Positions 1 through 5,312 of a stretch of 13,952 nucleotides of DNA are shown in pieces (position 1 is the stretch's first letter; each line of letters starts with the position of its first letter). The position numbers were made by a program, and so were the translations under genes. The stretch comes from Candidatus Poseidoniaceae archaeon (GTDB lineage: Archaea > Thermoplasmatota > Poseidoniia > Poseidoniales > Poseidoniaceae): assembly GCA_028822955.1 (NCBI GenBank), contig JAPKCL010000044.1:1-13952 (forward strand), given 5' to 3'. The notes beneath the pieces are model-generated. The model did not search any database, had not been told where the DNA came from, and saw only the letters and a list, made by a program, of their open reading frames with translations.

Positions 1-1134
1 ACCGTCAACATCACCAAAGATTCGACCTTGTAAGGAGAGTGTTGGGTCGTTGACATCAACCGTGAATGTAGCGATACATGCATCGATAGTGGAAATTCGA
101 AGTTGGGTAAAAGAGTGGTCGGGTAGAAGCAGGTGTTCATCCATCGGTGCAAAATCGGAAAAAGATACTCCGTCATCTGAAAAAGAATATTCCAGTTCGA
201 CATCATCGAGAGATTCATTTTCCAAAGTGTAGTGTACTCTTCCAATACGTTGGTTTGGAGGCGTCTCAATAATTTCACTGGTCCAGATACCTGATGAACC
301 TGAAACACTCGATTGTAGACCGCATTCTGCCAACGCCATGTTATCGGATGTCCCGGACATCAAATCAAGTCCAATAACTGGCATTGCATGACCAGTGAAT
401 TGAGCCTGTGCTGAACCATATTCTCCACCATACCATGGTGTTTGCATAATCACTTCTATGCCAACAGCATCAACATTGAGTTGAGAATCATCTGTTGAAC
501 CAACAGACACGTAATCCAATGTAATCACTGAGTTTTGAATAATGTTCCAATCCCAAGAAGTGAGATCAGAGACATTGTAGGACCATGTGTTCGTAAGATA
601 ATCCAAACCAGTTTGTGTGTGAGAGAATGTGGTTAAAGATTCATATTGGCCGTCGTAATTAAGTGAGATTCGAACTGAATCTTGGTATAACTGGTCTGGG
701 ACTGAAAAAGCAACGACAACAGCAACCCCAAGAACCTCATAGTCGGTGGAACCGAAAGCATTGAATGAAGACAATTGTATCTCAGGCCCAGTTGACCATG
801 AAGTTGCTCCATCAGGAGTGCCGATTGAGTTATTCGAATCGGTTGGTGAGGATTGGGCCCAAAAAGTCATGCTGTCTTGATTCAATGGGCGGTGATGAAC
901 CATGGTCAGACGTTGGTCGGCCACCATAGCGTCGGTATAGGTTGCAGGGTCTTCAGAAAAGGAGGTGAAGGCCCCAAGCGTCCAATTTGAAGGTTGTGAA
1001 AAGTCGCCTTCGGGGAATATTTCGACTGTGTTTGTTTGGTGAACTGAACGGGCTGAAACAGTACTATACGGCGCCAAGAGTAACAAAAACAACAGAAAAA
1101 TGACGACGGAATGACTCGACTTCGTTGTACGCAT
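1..1134 (-). CDS. Secreted beta-rich protein, N-terminal part (3' end beyond the window)
   Basis: The reading frame starts at ATG 1134 and stays open for 378 codons to base 1, so the C-terminus is outside the window. Residues 1-28 form a clear signal peptide: MRTTK n-region, a hydrophobic run of about 13 residues, and a cleavage-type VSA motif. The mature part is rich in Ser, Thr, Asn and aromatic residues and predicted to be beta-rich, as in extracellular adhesion or jelly-roll modules, with several N-X-S/T sequons (for example NWT, NVS, NES). The stretch around residues 265-345 (a W-T-S-E-I-I segment, then alternating strands ending L-R-I-S-T) resembles the galactose-binding-like modules of large archaeal surface proteins. 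There is no Shine-Dalgarno before the ATG, but an AT-rich TTATTCAAG lies 25-33 bases upstream, which suits a leaderless transcript. An in-frame stop about 90 bases upstream limits longer starts. The family is not identified. It could be a surface adhesin or the N-terminus of a secreted hydrolase. Confidence 0.82.
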   Translation of the reverse strand, partial: MRTTKSSHSVVIFLLFLLLLAPYSTVSARSVHQTNTVEIFPEGDFSQPSNWTLGAFTSFSEDPATYTDAMVADQRLTMVHHRPLNQDSMTFWAQSSPTDSNNSIGTPDGATSWSTGPEIQLSSFNAFGSTDYEVLGVAVVVAFSVPDQLYQDSVRISLNYDGQYESLTTFSHTQTGLDYLTNTWSYNVSDLTSWDWNIIQNSVITLDYVSVGSTDDSQLNVDAVGIEVIMQTPWYGGEYGSAQAQFTGHAMPVIGLDLMSGTSDNMALAECGLQSSVSGSSGIWTSEIIETPPNQRIGRVHYTLENESLDDVELEYSFSDDGVSFSDFAPMDEHLLLPDHSFTQLRISTIDACIATFTVDVNDPTLSLQGRIFGDVDG

Positions 1135-1221
1135 ATATTGACGAGGCCAGCGAATACACTTGAATAAGAGGGTGGCTTGTTCCGTCGTTTCATGGTTTGA
1201 AAGTATGATACGCTCTACGGA

Positions 1222-1232
1222 TTATTGAAATA
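1222..1232 (+). promoter_or_regulatory. TATA-like element of the tRNA-His gene
   Basis: TTATTGAAATA lies about 31-41 bases before the tRNA 5' end, which would place transcription start a few bases upstream of the mature end. It shares TATTGAA with the element ahead of the kelch surface-protein gene. The intergenic stretch 1135-1262 must also carry the divergent promoter of the secreted-protein gene. Assignment is by position and AT content only. Confidence 0.4.
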
Positions 1233-1262
1233 CCACGCCAATGACCGCGACTTACCTCTCAT

Positions 1263-1335
1263 GGCTGTGATGGTGTAGGGGTTAGCACGGCAGATTGTGG
1301 TTCTGCCAGCCCGAGTTCGATTCTCGGTCACGGCC
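1263..1335 (+). tRNA. tRNA-His (anticodon GTG)
   Basis: A complete cloverleaf can be folded by eye. The acceptor stem is GCTGTGA paired with TCACGGC (one U-G pair). An encoded extra G at position -1 (base 1263) faces C73 (base 1335), the identity element specific to histidine tRNAs. The D-stem is GTGT/GCAC, the anticodon stem GCAGA/TCTGC with loop TTGTGGT (anticodon GTG), the variable loop four bases, and the T-arm CCGAG-TTCGATT-CTCGG. There is no intron. The 3' CCA is not encoded (CCT follows), so it must be added after transcription. The gene decodes CAC and CAU. It ends three bases before the stop codon of the convergent ribA gene, and only a short CCTTT follows, so no strong terminator is visible. 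Confidence 0.97.
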
Positions 1336-1338
1336 CCT

Positions 1339-1980
1339 TTAGTTTCCATCCAGTTGATCTTGGTCAATTTCATGACCCATTCGTTCAACTTTCGTCTCCA
1401 AATAGAATCGGTTTTGTTCTCCAACACCAACAACAAGTGGTATTGTATCAACGACGTTAATGCCGTGCTTTTCGAGTTGTTCACGTTTATTTGGGTTATT
1501 CGAAAGTAAACTAACATGAGTGATGTTCAGGGCAGTAAGCATACTTGCAGCAATACTGTAGTCTCTACCGTCAGCAGGTAGGCCGAGCATCAAATTCGCA
1601 TCGAGCGTATCTGCACCTTGATCTTGAAGGTGGTACGCTTGTATCTTGGCATGAAGCCCAATGCCTCTGCCTTCTTGACGCAAATAGAGTAAGCAACCCC
1701 AGCCGCGTTCAACAATTGCTTTCAAAGCTGAATCAAGTTGCGGACCGCAGTCGCATCGAAGACTTCCCAAGACATCTCCAGTGAGACATTCCGAATGAAC
1801 TCGTATAACCACTGGGTTCGGACCGTTCATGTCACCAAGTGTAAGTGCTACATGGTCAAAGCCAGTCGAGGCTTCATGGAAGATACGGATTTGGAAGTTA
1901 CCATGAATGGTTGGAAGTTTTGCTACACTTGGAACTGAACCGTTTTCAACTAATTCGACTGTTGGAGGTGTTTCGGTCAT
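1339..1980 (-). CDS. ribA: GTP cyclohydrolase II
   Basis: This 213-residue cytosolic enzyme opens the imidazole ring of GTP, releasing formate and pyrophosphate to give 2,5-diamino-6-ribosylamino-4(3H)-pyrimidinone 5'-phosphate, the first step of riboflavin synthesis. The zinc-binding cysteines are present (C65, C76 and C78 in ECLTGDVLGSLRCDC). So are the nucleotide-binding RQEGRGIGL (101-109), the AYHLQDQGADT segment with the conserved Tyr116, the catalytic D137/R139 pair (PADGRD), and LLSNNPNK (158-165). Length is close to the family norm of about 200, and there is no fused RibB domain. The start is fixed by a strong GAGGTGAT ribosome site three bases before ATG 1980. It overlaps the upstream tusA-like stop by four bases (ATGA), so translation is probably coupled. 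Many archaea use GTP cyclohydrolase III (ArfA) instead, so this bacterial-type enzyme may be an old acquisition. The 3' end converges on tRNA-His with a three-base gap. Confidence 0.95.
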   Translation of the reverse strand: MTETPPTVELVENGSVPSVAKLPTIHGNFQIRIFHEASTGFDHVALTLGDMNGPNPVVIRVHSECLTGDVLGSLRCDCGPQLDSALKAIVERGWGCLLYLRQEGRGIGLHAKIQAYHLQDQGADTLDANLMLGLPADGRDYSIAASMLTALNITHVSLLSNNPNKREQLEKHGINVVDTIPLVVGVGEQNRFYLETKVERMGHEIDQDQLDGN

Positions 1981-2243
1981 TCAATCACCTCTATTAAAAA
2001 GCGGAGTTCTCCTGCACTTTCTTCGATAGACAAGATGTTATTCTTTCCACGAGCCGTCAGTAAGGGCATGTCATGCACTGTTTCCGGGTCATCTGCAAGA
2101 AGTTCGAGGATTTGGCCGACATCCATATTCGAAAGCGCTTTTTTTGCTTCAGCGACAGGCACTGGGCAAAAGAATCCGATGACATCAAGACGGTGAGTTG
2201 GCGAAACCATTGACCCGTTTCCAAGGGAAACAACCTCGACCAT
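1977..2243 (-). CDS. TusA/SirA-family sulfur-carrier protein
   Basis: This small protein (88 residues from ATG 2243) has the TusA-family signature LDVIGFFCPVPVAEAKKAL. The CPxP motif holds the expected persulfide-bearing cysteine (C26), followed by the beta-alpha-beta-beta pattern of the family (GQILELLADDPETVHDMP, then a C-terminal strand LRFLIEVIE). TusA proteins pass sulfane sulfur between enzymes, for example in tRNA thiolation, molybdenum-cofactor synthesis or dissimilatory sulfur metabolism; which applies here cannot be told. The start is uncertain. ATG 2243 has an AT-rich TTGAAAAGG at -28 to -20, fitting a leaderless transcript. ATG 2210 (residue 12) would give 77 residues, closer to typical TusA length. 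The gene overlaps ribA by four bases and is first in that operon. Confidence 0.9.
   Translation of the reverse strand: MVEVVSLGNGSMVSPTHRLDVIGFFCPVPVAEAKKALSNMDVGQILELLADDPETVHDMPLLTARGKNNILSIEESAGELRFLIEVIE
1984..1991 (-). promoter_or_regulatory. Shine-Dalgarno site of ribA
   Basis: GAGGTGAT matches the expected complement of the archaeal 16S rRNA 3' end exactly and sits three bases before the ribA ATG, inside the last codons of the tusA-like gene. It decides the ribA start and shows that this organism uses Shine-Dalgarno initiation inside operons. Confidence 0.8.
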
Positions 2244-2365
2244 GTCATGCGCTGGTCTTCATCCTTTTCAAGGCCTCCGAAAATGACGGATGTGGTTTTG
2301 ATTGAGAATCATCATTGAGGAAAGATAAACCGCAACTTGATGAGGAGGAACACCTACGCAAAGCC

Positions 2366-3496
2366 ATGAGCACGAATGCTAAGTCCACCTCTAACAAAGA
2401 GGATTTGGATTGGTCTGAAGTTGCTCAACTTGGACTCCGATATGCACGCATTCCATTGGCGTTACTCTGTGTAGAAGCTTTTTATTGGTTTTTGACTCAA
2501 CCCTCTGATACTTTAGCACCGTTACAAGTGACTGAAGCATGGTTATGGAATGCCATTACCAATTTATTGTACAGTGATGGTGAATATGTTGCCTCGACAT
2601 TATCCACGCATAATGGATGGATGACAAGAATTGATTTCCTCCATCGAGATTTCCCTGGAAGTTACGACACTGTCGGCTTGTATGTGTCGGATGAATGTGC
2701 AGGTGTCCATGAAATGATTTTCTTATCGACCTTGGTTGCTATGACGGAAGGTGTACCACAACGTATCAAAATCCGTTCTATTCTCGTCATGTGCAGCATT
2801 ATCTATGTCCTCAACATCATGCGCCTTGTGATGTTCTTCCCAATTGCTGTGAACGATTGTACAGTGAATCCAAACCAACCAGAATGTCTCTCAGGGATGT
2901 GGAATTTTCATACAGCCGTCTATGAATGGGGATTCTTATTGGTACTTGTGACCATGTGGGTCTTTTGGTTTTGGAGAGTTGGAGGACCTGCACGTACACT
3001 GGATGCAAGTGTATCCAATGCTGCAGGAGATGAAAAGTGGAGATTTAAGTTCCGAACCCAATGGTCTTCAAAGCAATATTACTTCCTCGCAGGTGCAGTG
3101 ATGTTGTTGCTGTTCGCTGCACACAATGTGACTTCGAATGAGGAAGCAATGGCTGCAAAGGAAACGCTAGACTTCTGTTATTTCTCTGAACTCATATCCT
3201 CTGATTGTGGCCAAGCGCAGAATCGATGGGATGATGCAATAGGATATGCTTGGTCTCTCTCCGCCATTGGTCTGGTTGTTGTTGGTGCGACCTCTGTTGT
3301 GATTCAGCGTCCTGACGAAGAAGGCAATTGGCCCCAACCAAAGCGACAAGAAGAGCAACCCCCTAAGATCGAAATCGAAGAAAAAGAACCTCGTTCACAT
3401 CATAATAAGAAAAAGTCTGGTTCTTGGAAAAAGAACAGTGATTCACCGGTACGGAAATCAGATGTTGATGATGAACCAAAAACTGAAGAAGAATAA
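2366..3496 (+). CDS. Exosortase/archaeosortase-family membrane transpeptidase
   Basis: Enzymes of this family cut C-terminal sorting tripartite tails (such as PGF-CTERM) from secreted proteins and transfer the protein to a lipid or cell-surface anchor. From ATG 2366 the protein has 376 residues. The three family landmarks are present: catalytic Cys111 in DECAGVHEM, Arg153 in LNIMRLVMFFP, and His182 in the MWNFHT segment ahead of a membrane helix. I count six membrane segments (about 30-45, 116-130, 137-160, 188-203, 240-254, 296-313). Only one precedes the active cysteine, fewer than in classical exosortases. Two cysteine pairs (C165/C174 and C271/C281) fall in loops predicted to face outward, and an NVT sequon lies in the second. 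The C-terminal 60 residues are a Lys/Glu-rich cytoplasmic tail. An in-frame TTG at 2315 could add 17 charged residues; no Shine-Dalgarno supports either start. No gene in the window carries a recognisable sorting tail, so its substrates lie elsewhere. Confidence 0.85.
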   Translation: MSTNAKSTSNKEDLDWSEVAQLGLRYARIPLALLCVEAFYWFLTQPSDTLAPLQVTEAWLWNAITNLLYSDGEYVASTLSTHNGWMTRIDFLHRDFPGSYDTVGLYVSDECAGVHEMIFLSTLVAMTEGVPQRIKIRSILVMCSIIYVLNIMRLVMFFPIAVNDCTVNPNQPECLSGMWNFHTAVYEWGFLLVLVTMWVFWFWRVGGPARTLDASVSNAAGDEKWRFKFRTQWSSKQYYFLAGAVMLLLFAAHNVTSNEEAMAAKETLDFCYFSELISSDCGQAQNRWDDAIGYAWSLSAIGLVVVGATSVVIQRPDEEGNWPQPKRQEEQPPKIEIEEKEPRSHHNKKKSGSWKKNSDSPVRKSDVDDEPKTEEE

Positions 3497-3518
3497 TCTT
3501 CACTGAATCGAATTCGAC

Positions 3519-4940
3519 TCACTCAAACACAGTTCCGGTGACTCGTTGGCCAGCCATGTCGTGCTTTTGGAGCGCCTTAATTGCGAGACCAACCTTGCTT
3601 GTGTGAATGCTGATAAAAGTTGATTCTGCATCGAAGTGGACATCGCCAAGAGCCATTTCATCACAGCGAAGAGCACGTTGGAACCAAGAGGCAACAGAGC
3701 GGGATGAGCCTGCGGCTGAAGGGTCAATGTCCAGTTGAAGCGTTACAAATCCAAAGACATCTGCAGTTTCCCCAAAGTCATCTTGGCGGGACACTGGGTC
3801 ACGGTCAATGCCTTCTGGAAGTTCAGGAGCCTCAGAATCAACGATGTCCAAACCATAGGTTGCCATAATTTTCGAAAGTTGTGGAGCATCATCTCGTGAA
3901 ACTAAACTCCAAGCCTCACCCTTACGTCCAATACGACCAGTTCGTCCAACACGGTGAATGAATGAGTCCAAATCAACTGGCAAATCATAATTGACAACCA
4001 AAGTAATTCCATCGACGTCAATTCCTCTTGCGGCAACGTCTGTTGCAACAATTGTCTTGACTTCACCCTCTTTGAAACGGTTGAGAATCTTTTCACGTTG
4101 GTTTTGATTCAAATCGCCATGCAATCCTTCGACAACAAAGCGGTGCTTGTTCAATCTTTGAACCGCTAAGTCAACCATTCGCTTGGTGTTACAGAAAATG
4201 ATTGTTTGGTCCTCACTACTCATTCTGCACATCAATCTGCCAAGTGCCCAAAGTTTGTTTGTGCGACCTATATTGATGCTGTACAAATCAATAGGTGGAA
4301 TATCTAATTCTTCGGTATTGGTGAGAATAAATTCAGGCTCATTCATAAATTCATGAGCAGCGTCAATAATCTCTTGTGGGAAGGTTGCAGAAAAGAGAAG
4401 CGTCTGGTCACGGTTCTTCATTCGTTCAGTCACCCACATGATGTCCGGGAAGAAACCCATGTCAAGCATGCGATCTGCTTCATCCAGACAGAATAAAGTT
4501 GGTAGTTCAAGATTGATGTGACCACGTTCGGTCATGTCCATTACACGGCCAGGTGTTCCGACAATAATGTCAACACCATTGCTGAGAGATTTTGCTTGCT
4601 TTTCTAAGTCAGTCCCACCATAGACAGTTTGAATCAAAAGTCCACTTTCACCCTGTAGGGTTTGGAATTCTTCCGCAACTTGGTTCGCAAGTTCGCGTGT
4701 TGGTGTGAGAATCAATGCTTGGAGTTCACCTGTTGGTTGACAACGTTCAAGAATTGGCAAACCAAATGCAGCTGTTTTACCAGAGCCAGTACGGGCTTGT
4801 CCGATTACGTCTTTACCGGAGCGAGCGAGTGGAATGGTATCTTTTTGAACTTGAGTTGCACATTCCCAGCCAATCTTTTCAAGGCTGTCAAGTAAATTTT
4901 GAGGAAGGTCCCAAGAGTCGAAGCGAGTAGTGGTAAACAT
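3519..4940 (-). CDS. DEAD-box ATP-dependent RNA helicase with DbpA-like RNA-binding domain
   Basis: This 473-residue helicase would unwind or remodel RNA structures, likely in ribosome assembly, decay or cold adaptation. Motifs in order: Q-motif glutamine near residue 32, motif I ARTGSGKT (49-56), PTRELA (80-85), TPGR (129-132), DEAD (153-156), SAT (184-186), and HRVGRTGR (329-336). After a linker (about 365-392) the last 80 residues form a beta-alpha-beta pattern (FGFVTLQLDI at the start, GQRVTGTVF at the end) like the DbpA/CsdA-type RNA-binding domain, which targets structured RNA. ATG 4940 is chosen because GGAGATGAT, a near-perfect ribosome site, lies three bases upstream. An in-frame GTG at 4976 would lie inside the leader hairpin and lacks a site. 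The leader carries a perfect inverted repeat reaching into the Shine-Dalgarno. The gene follows the small helical-protein gene after 65 bases, probably in the same transcript, and converges on the archaeosortase gene with a 22-base gap. Confidence 0.95.
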   Translation of the reverse strand: MFTTTRFDSWDLPQNLLDSLEKIGWECATQVQKDTIPLARSGKDVIGQARTGSGKTAAFGLPILERCQPTGELQALILTPTRELANQVAEEFQTLQGESGLLIQTVYGGTDLEKQAKSLSNGVDIIVGTPGRVMDMTERGHINLELPTLFCLDEADRMLDMGFFPDIMWVTERMKNRDQTLLFSATFPQEIIDAAHEFMNEPEFILTNTEELDIPPIDLYSINIGRTNKLWALGRLMCRMSSEDQTIIFCNTKRMVDLAVQRLNKHRFVVEGLHGDLNQNQREKILNRFKEGEVKTIVATDVAARGIDVDGITLVVNYDLPVDLDSFIHRVGRTGRIGRKGEAWSLVSRDDAPQLSKIMATYGLDIVDSEAPELPEGIDRDPVSRQDDFGETADVFGFVTLQLDIDPSAAGSSRSVASWFQRALRCDEMALGDVHFDAESTFISIHTSKVGLAIKALQKHDMAGQRVTGTVFE

Positions 4941-4943
4941 GTT

Positions 4944-4952
4944 ATCATCTCC
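4944..4952 (-). promoter_or_regulatory. Shine-Dalgarno site of the helicase gene
   Basis: GGAGATGAT differs by one base from the ideal GGAGGTGAT and lies three bases before ATG 4940. It selects this start over the in-frame GTG at 4976. Its first two bases belong to the leader stem. Confidence 0.75.
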
Positions 4953-4984
4953 GTCTCGGTATTTCGAATAGGTCACCGAGACGG
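4951..4984 (-). promoter_or_regulatory. Leader hairpin of the DEAD-box helicase, overlapping its ribosome site
   Basis: CCGTCTCGGT (4951-4960) and ACCGAGACGG (4975-4984) are perfect 10-bp reverse complements separated by 14 bases. In the mRNA this gives a GC-rich stem whose 3' arm ends with the GG that begins the GGAGATGAT ribosome site of the helicase (4944-4952). The fold could hide the site, or the dyad could be a DNA operator. A terminator is less likely because no U-rich stretch follows. The exact pairing is seen; the regulatory role is inferred. Confidence 0.6.
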
Positions 4985-5005
4985 TGGTAACCCAATCGAG
5001 TGGAA

Positions 5006-5218
5006 TCAGTAGTTATCGCGCTCTGCGATTTCTGCTTGAAGGATACCCATCCAGTACTTTCGAGCATTGTCACGGGTAAGAGGTCGACGAGTCTGACGAA
5101 CGTGTTCCAAAATGTATTGACGGAACTTTAGGGATTTGTTTCTGTTAATGCCTTTCGGGGTGATTCCATCCCACAAGCGTTCGAACTGCTCAGCCTTATC
5201 ATTGAATGCTTCAACCAT
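5006..5218 (-). CDS. Small helical protein of unknown function (about 70 residues)
   Basis: The family is not recognised. The protein is about 70 residues, charged and predicted to be almost wholly helical: an acidic first helix (VEAFNDKAEQFERLWDGI), a short GINRNKS turn, a basic helix (KFRQYILEHVRQTRR), then a final helix (ARKYWMGILQAEIAERD). It has no cysteine, signal peptide or membrane segment, so it is presumably cytosolic; the basic middle could bind nucleic acid or a partner. A strong AGAGGTGAC ribosome site precedes two consecutive ATG codons (5221 and 5218). The second has the spacing seen at ribA and the helicase, so it is preferred. A longer in-frame start at 5287 is unlikely because the ribosome site would then be inside the gene. 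It lies between the HEAT-repeat gene (94 bases upstream) and the helicase gene (65 bases downstream) on the same strand, so a role with one of them is possible. Confidence 0.75.
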   Translation of the reverse strand: MVEAFNDKAEQFERLWDGITPKGINRNKSLKFRQYILEHVRQTRRPLTRDNARKYWMGILQAEIAERDNY

Positions 5219-5223
5219 CATAG

Positions 5224-5230
5224 TCACCTC
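5224..5230 (-). promoter_or_regulatory. Shine-Dalgarno site of the small helical-protein gene
   Basis: GAGGTGA sits just before the tandem ATG codons at 5221 and 5218. It argues that the coding region begins here and not at the upstream in-frame ATG 5287. Confidence 0.7.
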
Positions 5231-5312
5231 TAAGCAATCGGTCCACTGACGCTCCCTTCTTAACCATACCGACATGGGTCTTGACAAAATGAATCAAAGA
5301 AGAGGTGTGATT

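Noticed and set aside
3508..3517. Palindrome TCGAATTCGA between the archaeosortase and helicase stop codons.
   Set aside because: It is perfect but has no loop, no U-rich flank and only ten bases. It fits chance in a region where GAAT and TCGA words are common, so it is not called as a terminator.
4941..4976. An in-frame GTG at 4976 as the helicase start.
   Set aside because: It lies inside the leader stem without a ribosome site, while ATG 4940 has a near-perfect one. The DEAD-box core begins soon after residue 1 of the shorter form.
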